The position numbers and the translations under genes are program-made. Positions 34,410-41,787 of a DNA stretch of 64,000 bases are shown here, in pieces. Every line of letters starts with the position of its first letter. Positions within the stretch are counted from its first letter, which is position 1. Below the pieces are notes generated by a model that did not search any database, was not told the origin of the DNA, and saw only the letters and a list, made by a program, of their open reading frames with translations. Location of the stretch: positions 62,001 through 126,000 of the forward strand of contig NZ_JAPZSP010000010.1 of the NCBI RefSeq assembly GCF_027531705.1, given 5' to 3'. The DNA is from Flavobacterium sp. (GTDB lineage Bacteria > Bacteroidota > Bacteroidia > Flavobacteriales > Flavobacteriaceae).

Positions 34410-36026
34410 ATGAAAAAAATGAAAAATACAAAAAATTTAAAAACAAGTGGGTTGTTAGTATGCTTACTAATAGCTTTCAATAGTATATTATCATGTAGTA
34501 ATGATTTTACCGATAGGCCGTCAGAGGACAGCATCGGAGTTGATAACTATTACAAAAATGATGATCAAGTAATCTCTGCAACAAATGCAATGTATTACAA
34601 AACATGGTTTCAATTTGGTAATAAATTTTTCTATGCTATTGGTGAAGTTGGCTCAGGAAATATGTATTCTGGTTCTGCTGATGTTGCCGCTATGAGAAAT
34701 TTTTCAATAACATCTTCTGATCCAGAGCTATACAGTGCATGGTCTTCTTTATGGGCAAATATAGCTCAATCCAATTTTTTAATTAACAATCTTCAAACTA
34801 GAGCTGGTGAAGCAGTTAGCCAAAGTGTTATAGATAATGCTATCGGTGAAGCCTATTTCATGAGAGCTACATCCTATTTTTATCTTGTTAGATTGTGGGG
34901 ACCAGTCCCAATTATTGAAAACAGTTTAAACTATATTAACAGTCCAAATATATACACTAACAGAACTGAGGATGTATATGAACTTATCACAAGAGATTAT
35001 ACAAAAGCTATTGATTTATTAAATTCAAAAGTCAGAACAGCTAATTATTCTAATAATAGTAAAGTTTCAAAAGGTTCGGCTAAAGCAATGTTAGCAAAAG
35101 TTTATCTTTATAATAAAAACTATGTAAAAGCAAAAGAACTAGCTGAAGATGTTATAAATAGTGGAGAATTTAAACTACTTGGTGGAAACTCTCAATTTTC
35201 ACTTTCTTCAAAATCATTTGCAGATTTGTTTACTTATCAAAATAATAACAACGAAGAATCAATTTTCGCTATTCAATGGAAAGGAGATATAAACTACGGT
35301 TCTGCGAATAATGCAAATACACAATTTGGAATTAGTAATGGTAACCTTTCTACTTCGAATGCTTCATATGGAGGTGTTTTTGCTCCTTCTCAAGATATTT
35401 TATCTCTATACGAGTCGAATGATTTAAGAAAAAATGAAACCATAATGTTTCCTGGCAACACCTACCCAACAATGAAAGTTAAGGTTGGTACCGCATACCA
35501 AACAGGATTTACAGTTCCTGCCGCTGATCAAATCGGTGGACAAAATGCAGGAGCCGCAATAAAAAAATATTGTGTGGGTATTGTAAATGGACCTGTTACA
35601 GGACCAATAGATGGTTGGGCTATGATGGACAACAATACTTACATAATGAGATATGCAGAATTGTTATTAATTCATGCTGAAGCAATTTTGGCTGGTGCAA
35701 GCTCAACTTCAGATGCCTCAGCACTAAACTCATATAACGCTGTAAGAAATAGAGCGGGATTAGCTTCTGTAAGTTCTTTCACATTTGATGACCTTTTTAC
35801 TGAAAGAAGAAAAGAACTTGCTTTTGAGGGGGACTATTGGTACGATTTAGGAAGAATCCCTAGATCAAAAGCAATAACAATAATATCAGCTCAAAATAGA
35901 GGAAATCGTATTACTGCAGAAACATATACTCCTCAAGAAAAAGATTTTATTTTACCATATCCAGCAAGCGATGTGGCTAAAAACCCAAAATTATTAGAAG
36001 ATCCAATACCTTATAACTTTAACTAG
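34410..36026 (+). CDS. SusD/RagB family surface glycan-binding lipoprotein
   Basis: A 538-residue lipoprotein; Cys29 in ILSCSND is followed by acidic residues, in keeping with surface display. It has the SusD fold features: the early TDRPSEDS, helical TPR-like segments such as GEAYFMRATSYFYLVRLWGPVPII, KGSAKAMLAKVYLY, and the C-terminal MRYAELLLIHAEAIL and LFTERRKELAFEGDYWYDLGRI blocks. SusD-like proteins form the lid on the SusC barrel and deliver oligosaccharides. It is cotranscribed with susC (2-bp gap) and with the IPT-domain lipoprotein gene that follows 6 bp later. Confidence 0.95.
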   Translation: MKKMKNTKNLKTSGLLVCLLIAFNSILSCSNDFTDRPSEDSIGVDNYYKNDDQVISATNAMYYKTWFQFGNKFFYAIGEVGSGNMYSGSADVAAMRNFSITSSDPELYSAWSSLWANIAQSNFLINNLQTRAGEAVSQSVIDNAIGEAYFMRATSYFYLVRLWGPVPIIENSLNYINSPNIYTNRTEDVYELITRDYTKAIDLLNSKVRTANYSNNSKVSKGSAKAMLAKVYLYNKNYVKAKELAEDVINSGEFKLLGGNSQFSLSSKSFADLFTYQNNNNEESIFAIQWKGDINYGSANNANTQFGISNGNLSTSNASYGGVFAPSQDILSLYESNDLRKNETIMFPGNTYPTMKVKVGTAYQTGFTVPAADQIGGQNAGAAIKKYCVGIVNGPVTGPIDGWAMMDNNTYIMRYAELLLIHAEAILAGASSTSDASALNSYNAVRNRAGLASVSSFTFDDLFTERRKELAFEGDYWYDLGRIPRSKAITIISAQNRGNRITAETYTPQEKDFILPYPASDVAKNPKLLEDPIPYNFN

Positions 36027-36032
36027 TAAAAC

Positions 36033-37094
36033 ATGAAAAATATGAAAAAAATCATTAATCTTTTAGGATGTTTATCTTTTCTATTAGCCACTTTCGTTGC
36101 CACATCATGTAGTAATGATGACAATGCTAATAGTAGCTCTAATCCTCCTACAATTACATCTGTTAGTGCTTCTGCAGATGAAGAAGGTCAACCTTTAGCG
36201 CTAACACCAACTTCGGTAGGTTATGCTAACAATGTTTACATTATCAATGGTAGTGGATTCTCTTCTTTACAACATGTGTATTTTAACGATTTTGAATCTT
36301 ACTTCAATCCAAATTTCGTTACTGATAATACCATTTTTGTTACAATTAACACTAATACACCATATGCTAATGGTAGTAACAAACTAAAAGTAGTTACCAA
36401 AAATGGGACTGCCGAATTTGATTTTGTTATCGCACCTCCTTCTCCTATAGTAACAGGTTACAACTCTATTAATGCTGCCAATGGAGATCAAATTAAAATT
36501 AAAGGAAATTACTTTGTAAACCCTGTAGTTAAAATTGGTAACAATCAAGCAACAATAGTAAGTAGTACATTAACTGAAATTATTGCTACTTTACCTAATA
36601 ATTCTCAAGGAAATACTGTTTCTGTTTCTACTCTATCTGGAACCGCAACTTACTACACTCAAATAGGAACAGCTTTTTATGACGATATTCTTTACGGTTC
36701 TACAGTCAACTCTGGTTGGGGAGAAACTCACGACACGGGATATTCTGAAGATGCTAGCAATGTTAAACAAGGTGATAAATCTATAAAATTAGACATAAGT
36801 GCATGGTCGGGATTTCAGTTTGATAATGCTCCTGCATTTGCTTCTACTGCAAATGGTATTAGATTTTTTGCAAAAGCAAAAACTTCAGGCACTCAGAATA
36901 TGCAAGTTATGATAAATTACAATTGGAATGATAGAGCAACTATTGATATTACTAATGAATTTAAAGAATTTAGAATTCCTTGGTCAACTTTTGGATTATC
37001 ATCTGCTCCAACTGGTTCATCAAGCAACATCATCTTCTTTAACCAAGGTACAGCAAATATTTATTATATAGATGATTTGGGATATTATAACTAA
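36033..37094 (+). CDS. IPT/TIG-domain surface lipoprotein with C-terminal binding module
   Basis: A 353-residue lipoprotein (Cys26 in ATSCSNDD; the acidic SNDD stretch indicates surface export). Two IPT/TIG-like Ig domains follow (about 38-133 with VYIINGSGFSSLQHVYFND, and about 135-205 with IKIKGNYFVNPVVKIGNNQA). The last 140 residues form a separate beta-rich module (GWGETHDTGYSEDASNV through STFGLSSAPTG to the end at YYIDDLGYYN), with several Trp and Tyr, which looks like a carbohydrate-binding beta-sandwich. The gene position after susCD is that of SusE-like surface glycan-binding proteins. Binding of mannan is inference. Confidence 0.85.
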   Translation: MKNMKKIINLLGCLSFLLATFVATSCSNDDNANSSSNPPTITSVSASADEEGQPLALTPTSVGYANNVYIINGSGFSSLQHVYFNDFESYFNPNFVTDNTIFVTINTNTPYANGSNKLKVVTKNGTAEFDFVIAPPSPIVTGYNSINAANGDQIKIKGNYFVNPVVKIGNNQATIVSSTLTEIIATLPNNSQGNTVSVSTLSGTATYYTQIGTAFYDDILYGSTVNSGWGETHDTGYSEDASNVKQGDKSIKLDISAWSGFQFDNAPAFASTANGIRFFAKAKTSGTQNMQVMINYNWNDRATIDITNEFKEFRIPWSTFGLSSAPTGSSSNIIFFNQGTANIYYIDDLGYYN

Positions 37095-37160
37095 TATGAA
37101 TAAGTAATATACTTATTTTATACTAAATAATTAAGTTGAATTGGTTTTGTTTTAGTTTTT

Positions 37161-37193
37161 AACCCTGATAAACATTGTTTGTCAGGGTTTTGC
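37161..37193 (+). terminator. intrinsic terminator of the susCD operon
   Basis: A 13-bp stem, AACCCTGATAAAC (37161-37173) / GTTTGTCAGGGTT (37177-37189), with one G-T pair and a 3-nt loop, then T's. Confidence 0.75.
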
Positions 37194-37293
37194 ATTTCTA
37201 TACAAAAACCTACCATAGAAAAACATTTCATAAAAAATCATCTCTTAAAATACTGAAAAAATTATCATATATTTTTTCTAGTAATCTAAAAAC

Positions 37294-37788
37294 CTATCTC
37301 TTCCCCAACTCAATAACCTCCAAATCTTTTATTTTATCAGCTTCTATTACAAATCGCAACATGGTTCGCACTTCATGAAAACCACTTTTGCCACAAGCAC
37401 CGGGATTCATGTGTAGCAAATTATTTTTCTTATCAAAAATCACTTTCAAAATATGGGAATGTCCGCAAATGAACAACTTTGGTGGATTTCTCTGTAATTC
37501 TTCTCTTACCGACGGATTGTATTTTCCAGGATAACCGCCAATATGTGTAATCCAAACATCGACACCTTCACACCAAAAACGATTGTGCAACGGAAACTCC
37601 ATTCGCGCCTTGTCACCATCAATATTTCCATAAACAGCTCGCAAAGGCTTTACTTTTTTCAGTGTATCGGTTACAACCAAATCTCCAATATCACCCGCAT
37701 GCCAAACCTCATCAGCTTGTTGTACGTATTTCAAAATCACATCATCCATATGACCATGCGTATCCGATAAAAGTAAAATTTTCTTCAT
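37294..37788 (-). CDS. metallophosphoesterase, YfcE/MJ0936-like
   Basis: The track runs to 37851, but the first 21 codons of that ORF read through a dispersed repeat; the start MKKILLLSDTHGHMDD at 37788 gives 164 residues, the usual size. The calcineurin-like metal site is complete: SDTHGH, WHAGDIGD, YGNIDGDKA, WITHIGGYPG and ICGHSHILK. Small members of this family hydrolyse phosphodiesters; the physiological substrate is unknown. It is convergent with the susCD operon and about 200 bp away, with a repeat element A copy just before its start. Confidence 0.9.
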   Translation of the reverse strand: MKKILLLSDTHGHMDDVILKYVQQADEVWHAGDIGDLVVTDTLKKVKPLRAVYGNIDGDKARMEFPLHNRFWCEGVDVWITHIGGYPGKYNPSVREELQRNPPKLFICGHSHILKVIFDKKNNLLHMNPGACGKSGFHEVRTMLRFVIEADKIKDLEVIELGKR

Positions 37789-37802
37789 GTTTTTTTTAGA
37801 AG

Positions 37803-37875
37803 CTAATCCAGCTATCCACTCTATCTTTCCTTGTCTAAAGAAGACAAGCAAAGGATGCCGTTGCTATCTGGGCTA
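37803..37875 (-). repeat. dispersed intergenic element A, long copy with internal hairpin
   Basis: On the minus strand: TAGCCCAGATAGCAACGGCA, then an internal inverted repeat (CTTTGCTTGTC ... GACAAGGAAAG, one mismatch), then TAGAGTGGATAGCTGGATTAG. The outer half-sites match the copy at 9670-9712. It ends about 15 bp before the phosphoesterase ATG, in the same orientation as that gene, so it may be part of the 5' leader. Confidence 0.72.
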
Positions 37876-37952
37876 GGGCATTCGGTAAAAATAGACATTC
37901 TTCTCTAAATTAAAAATTCACAAACACACATTCTACCAAAATATATATTAAG

Positions 37953-37960
37953 TATCTTTG
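37953..37960 (+). promoter_or_regulatory. candidate -7 element for the truA operon
   Basis: TATCTTTG, exact TAnnTTTG match, 37 bp before the truA ATG. No -33 element recognised. Confidence 0.4.
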
Positions 37961-37967
37961 CACCTGC

Positions 37968-37979
37968 AAACTGCGACTG
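37968..37979 (+). repeat. dispersed element B, copy in the truA leader
   Basis: AAACTGCGACTG, shared exactly with 62113-62124 between rpoB and rpoC, within longer similar surroundings (GCAAACTGCGACTGAACACTG here). It lies 19 bp before the truA ATG. Confidence 0.5.
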
Positions 37980-37997
37980 AACACTGATTACTTTAAA

Positions 37998-38735
37998 ATG
38001 CGCTATTTCATTCAAATTTCTTACAACGGAACAAACTATCACGGTTGGCAACAACAACCTAACGCTAGTTCTGTACAAGAAACACTAAACAAATCCTTGT
38101 CAACTGTTTTGAATTGCAAAATCGATTGCATGGGCGCAGGTCGCACCGATACAGGTGTACACGCAACACAAATGTACGCTCACTTTGATTGTGACGAATT
38201 GCAAAATACAACTTCAATCATTCACAAACTCAATTCTTTTTTGCCTCAAGATATTGTTGTGCATGATTTAATTCAAGTTCACGAAGATGCTCATGCGCGC
38301 TTTGATGCAACTAAAAGAACTTACGAATACCATATTCATTCGTTCAAAAATGCTTTTTTTCAAAACAAAAGCTGGTATTTTCATCAAAAACTAAATGTTG
38401 ACTTAATGAATCAAGCTTGCAAAATCCTTTTCAATCATACCGATTTTCAATGTTTTTCTAAAGTTCATACCGATGTTAACACTTTTGATTGCAAAATTTA
38501 TGAAGCTTTTTGGAAACAAGAAAATGCAAATCTTATCTTTACCATTTCGGCAGATAGATTCTTGCGGAATATGGTAAGAGCCATTGTCGGCACAATGGTA
38601 AACGTAGGTTTAGAAAAAATAACATTAGAAGAATTTCAAACTATTATAGAAAGCAAAGACCGCAACAAAGCAGGTTTTTCAGTTCCAGCACACGGATTAT
38701 ATTTAACTGAAATAAAGTACGATTATTTAAAATAG
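37998..38735 (+). CDS. truA: tRNA pseudouridine(38-40) synthase
   Basis: A 245-residue enzyme that isomerises uridines 38-40 in the anticodon stem-loop of many tRNAs. The catalytic Asp51 is in GAGRTDTGVHA; other family blocks are MRYFIQISYNGTNYHGWQQQP, RFDATKRTYEYHI, FQCFSKVHTDVNTFDC and FLRNMVRAIVGTMVNVG. The C-terminus KAGFSVPAHGLYL is complete. It is the first gene of a likely operon with the ABC exporter 18 bp downstream. Confidence 0.95.
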   Translation: MRYFIQISYNGTNYHGWQQQPNASSVQETLNKSLSTVLNCKIDCMGAGRTDTGVHATQMYAHFDCDELQNTTSIIHKLNSFLPQDIVVHDLIQVHEDAHARFDATKRTYEYHIHSFKNAFFQNKSWYFHQKLNVDLMNQACKILFNHTDFQCFSKVHTDVNTFDCKIYEAFWKQENANLIFTISADRFLRNMVRAIVGTMVNVGLEKITLEEFQTIIESKDRNKAGFSVPAHGLYLTEIKYDYLK

Positions 38736-38753
38736 AGAATAAATCTAATATTA

Positions 38754-40514
38754 ATGAAAGCGAAAGCATTCGACACTAACATATTCAAACGAATTCTTAA
38801 ATACACCAAACCCTTTCAATGGCGTTTTAATGGTGTGATTATTTTTGCCGTGTCGTTGTCTATTTTTGCAGCACTTCGCCCCTATTTACTCAAGCAAACT
38901 GTTGATGGTTATATCAAAACGCACGATCAGCAAGGATTACTTTTCTATATAATCCTGATGATACTTGTTCTTATGGCAGAAGTTTTTTCTCAATTTTATT
39001 TTGTTTATTGGGCCAACTGGTTAGGGCAAGATATTGTAAAAGACATTCGCATAAAACTTTTCAAACACATGTTGAGTTTTAGAATGAAATATTATGACAA
39101 TGCGCCTGTTGGTCAACTAGTAACCCGTTCGGTTTCTGATATTGAAGCGATTGCAAAAATATTCAGTCAAGGCCTTTTTATGATTATAAGTGACTTGATG
39201 AAAATGTTGGTTGTTCTCCTTTTTATGTTCTACATGAACTGGCGATTAACTTGGATTGTTATTGTTGCCATGCCGATTTTGGTTTATTTCACCCGAATAT
39301 TTCAAAAGAAAATGCAAGTAGCTTTTGAAGAAGTACGTACCCAAATTGCCAACCTCAACACGTTTGTACAAGAACGCGTAACAGGTATGAAAATCGTTCA
39401 ACTTTTTAACCGTGAAACTATTGAAGCCGAAAAGTTTAGCGAAATCAATCAAAAGCACAACAAAGCATGGATAAAAACAATTTTATATAACTCTATATTT
39501 TTTCCAATTGCCGATATTATTTCGTCGCTAACATTAGGTTTTGTAGTGCTTTATGGCGGCATTAAGATTTTGAATGGCGATCACTTTACCACTTTTGGCG
39601 ATTTGTTTTCCTATACTATGTTTATCGGAATGTTGTTTAATCCATTGCGACAAATTGCAGATAAATTCAACGAGATGCAAATGGGAATGATTGCTGCTAA
39701 CAGAGTTTTTGATATTCTAGATACCGACGACCAAATTCAAGATACAGGAACGGTTGAAGCACCAGTTTTTAAAGGTTCAATTGAATTTAAAGATGTTCAT
39801 TTTGGTTATTTGGCCAATGAAGAAGTGATAAAAGGAATAAGTTTCAAAGTAAATCCTGGCGAAACAATTGCAATTGTAGGTGCTACTGGCGCAGGAAAAT
39901 CAACCATTATCAATCTTTTGAATCGTTTTTACGAAATTAATAGTGGCTCGATTTTCATTGATAATCACAATGTTAAAGAGTACTCTCTGAGTTCTATTAG
40001 AAAACAAATTGCGGTGGTTTTGCAAGACGTTTTTCTTTTTGCTGATACTATTTTGAATAACATAACACTCAATCATCCCGAAATTTCACGTGAGCAAGTT
40101 GTTGAAGCTGCTAAGAAAATTGGTGTTCACGATTTCATTATGAGTTTGCCAGACAACTACGATTATAACGTGAAAGAACGCGGAATTATGCTATCATCAG
40201 GACAACGACAATTAATTGCTTTTTTGAGAGCTTATGTCAGCAATCCGAGTATTTTAATTTTGGATGAAGCCACATCTTCTATCGATACTTACAGCGAAGA
40301 ATTGATTCAGAGAGCAACCGAAACCATCACTAAAGACAGAACTTCAATAGTAATTGCACACCGATTGGCAACTATTATGAATGCAGACACTATTATTGTT
40401 ATGGACAAAGGTTTAATTGTTGAACAAGGAACGCATCAAGAACTAATTACTAGAACCGACGGCTATTATAAAAAACTATACGATTCACAGTTTTCTGTAG
40501 CAATCGCTAACTAA
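38754..40514 (+). CDS. ABC exporter, fused permease and ATPase (MsbA-like)
   Basis: A 586-residue half-transporter that would work as a dimer in the inner membrane. The N-terminal half has six transmembrane helices with the coupling segment YYDNAPVGQLVTRSVSDIEAI; the C-terminal ATPase has Walker A GATGAGKST, Q-loop VVLQDVFLFADTI, signature LSSGQRQ and Walker B ILILDEATSSID with the H-loop VIAHRLATI. The family exports lipids, peptides or drugs; substrate unknown. Lies 18 bp after truA and 14 bp before the DUF2238 gene. Confidence 0.93.
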   Translation: MKAKAFDTNIFKRILKYTKPFQWRFNGVIIFAVSLSIFAALRPYLLKQTVDGYIKTHDQQGLLFYIILMILVLMAEVFSQFYFVYWANWLGQDIVKDIRIKLFKHMLSFRMKYYDNAPVGQLVTRSVSDIEAIAKIFSQGLFMIISDLMKMLVVLLFMFYMNWRLTWIVIVAMPILVYFTRIFQKKMQVAFEEVRTQIANLNTFVQERVTGMKIVQLFNRETIEAEKFSEINQKHNKAWIKTILYNSIFFPIADIISSLTLGFVVLYGGIKILNGDHFTTFGDLFSYTMFIGMLFNPLRQIADKFNEMQMGMIAANRVFDILDTDDQIQDTGTVEAPVFKGSIEFKDVHFGYLANEEVIKGISFKVNPGETIAIVGATGAGKSTIINLLNRFYEINSGSIFIDNHNVKEYSLSSIRKQIAVVLQDVFLFADTILNNITLNHPEISREQVVEAAKKIGVHDFIMSLPDNYDYNVKERGIMLSSGQRQLIAFLRAYVSNPSILILDEATSSIDTYSEELIQRATETITKDRTSIVIAHRLATIMNADTIIVMDKGLIVEQGTHQELITRTDGYYKKLYDSQFSVAIAN

Positions 40515-40528
40515 ATTCAAAATAAAAT

Positions 40529-41167
40529 ATGGCATTTACAATTGCAATTTCAGAGGAAAGAATTCCACTAAAGAAAAATAATTGGCTTAAATTATTCATC
40601 GTTGTTTTTCTAATCAATTGGGCAAATTCCTATATCGGAAATACTGATACTGCCAACTGGATTCTCGAAAACACTTTGGTTTTTCTTTTCTTAGGATTTT
40701 TGGGTTTTAGCTACAAAAAATTTCAATTTAGCGACTTGAGTTATTTGCTAGTTTGCGTTTATTTGTGTCTTCATGTTTATGGTTCCAAATATACTTATGC
40801 CGAAAATCCGTTTGGCTATTGGTTGAAAGATGCTTTGGATTTATCCCGAAATCATTATGATAGAATTGTACATTTCAGTTTTGGCTTTTTATTAGCTTAT
40901 CCAATGCGCGAAATGTTCTTGAAATGGTTAAAATTCCCAAGTTGGGTTGCATGGACATTGCCTATTGAAATCACATTATCGGTTAGTGGATTTTATGAAT
41001 TGATAGAATGGGCAGTTGCCGATGTTTTCTTCAAAGCGCAAGGCGATGCCTATTTAGGAACGCAAGGCGATATTTGGGATGCCCAAAAAGATATTTTTTT
41101 AGCATTTATAGGTTCAATCATTGCTACTACAATAGTTTCTGTAGTAAAAAAGTTAGCTCGTAAGTAG
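40529..41167 (+). CDS. DUF2238 family membrane protein (YjdF-like)
   Basis: A 212-residue inner-membrane protein with about six hydrophobic helices. It has the DUF2238 signatures HVYGSKYTYAENPFGYWL, RNHYDRIVHFSFGFLLAYPMRE and ISGFYELIEWAVAD-like block followed by GTQGDIWDAQKDIFLAFIGS. The conserved His, Asp and Glu residues facing the membrane suggest a catalytic or binding pocket, but no function is known for the family. It follows the ABC exporter by 14 bp and precedes the zinc-peptidase-like gene by 7 bp, so the four genes from truA probably form one transcript. Confidence 0.85.
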   Translation: MAFTIAISEERIPLKKNNWLKLFIVVFLINWANSYIGNTDTANWILENTLVFLFLGFLGFSYKKFQFSDLSYLLVCVYLCLHVYGSKYTYAENPFGYWLKDALDLSRNHYDRIVHFSFGFLLAYPMREMFLKWLKFPSWVAWTLPIEITLSVSGFYELIEWAVADVFFKAQGDAYLGTQGDIWDAQKDIFLAFIGSIIATTIVSVVKKLARK

Positions 41168-41174
41168 GAATTTT

Positions 41175-41696
41175 ATGGAATTCAAAAAAATAAAAAATAA
41201 AATAGACATCTTTCATTCTGAAGGAAGAACGATAGATGCAACTTTATGGCTTTTGAAGAAATTCAATTTAGAAACTCCCAATCTCAAAAGAATTGAATTA
41301 CGAGAAGTTGCCAAACCCGATTTTATTTTGATGACTACCGAAGGAAATTTTGGAGAACCTCAAATTTTGAGAGTACCCGAAAACACCTTTGAATTTCCTT
41401 TACCCTTAATGCTATGCTTACTAACACACGAAATGGTTCATGTACGTCAAAAAACGGTTAAACCTTATGTTGAAGATAAAAATGAAAGAGAATGGCAAGC
41501 CTATTACGAAATGAATTTTCACAAAGAATTTCCTGAAACACTTGAAATCTCGACTTTTCACAAACTATTTTTTGCCAAAAAAGGATTAGAATATTATGCT
41601 CGAATGGGAGAAGATTCAGAATTGCAACTCAAATATGCCGAACAAAAAAAAGAAGTGGAATTGTTGATTGATGAGTTGGAAGTTAGACGCTTTTAA
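41175..41696 (+). CDS. uncharacterised protein with HExxH zinc-peptidase motif
   Basis: A 173-residue soluble protein with no signal peptide that I cannot place in a named family. Near the middle is LLTHEMVHVRQ (His85, Glu86, His89), followed by acidic residues in EDKNEREWQAYYEMNF (Glu104, Glu106) at the right distance for a third zinc ligand, as in gluzincin-like or SprT/ImmA-like minimal peptidases. The first 60 residues are a helix and strands without known motif; the C-terminus is a charged helix. It ends a four-gene run with truA, an ABC exporter and a DUF2238 protein. Protease activity is inferred from the motif only. Confidence 0.6.
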   Translation: MEFKKIKNKIDIFHSEGRTIDATLWLLKKFNLETPNLKRIELREVAKPDFILMTTEGNFGEPQILRVPENTFEFPLPLMLCLLTHEMVHVRQKTVKPYVEDKNEREWQAYYEMNFHKEFPETLEISTFHKLFFAKKGLEYYARMGEDSELQLKYAEQKKEVELLIDELEVRRF

Positions 41697-41742
41697 ACTC
41701 ATAAACTTTTAAACCTTTAAACTCTTAAACTTTTAAACTTTT
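41693..41742 (+). repeat. degenerate TTTAAAC tandem repeat
   Basis: Units of about 10-11 nt of the form TTTAAAC(T/C)... repeat five times between the peptidase-like gene and lpdA, e.g. AAACTTTTAAACC and AAACTCTTAAACTT. Short A/T-rich runs of this kind are common between flavobacterial genes. Confidence 0.55.
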
Positions 41743-41746
41743 TTAC

Positions 41747-41754
41747 TAATTTTG
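41747..41754 (+). promoter_or_regulatory. candidate -7 element for lpdA
   Basis: TAATTTTG, exact TAnnTTTG match, 33 bp before the lpdA ATG at 41788, directly after the TTTAAAC repeat. Confidence 0.45.
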
Positions 41755-41787
41755 CAATCTCAATTAATTTAGAAAATCATACAAGAA

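Noticed and set aside
37175-37378. 67-residue plus-strand ORF after the susCD operon
   Set aside because: It starts in the terminator region, overlaps the phosphoesterase gene on the other strand and shows no protein-like pattern.
37789-37851. N-terminal extension of the phosphoesterase ORF
   Set aside because: These codons read through dispersed element A; the conserved family start is at 37788.
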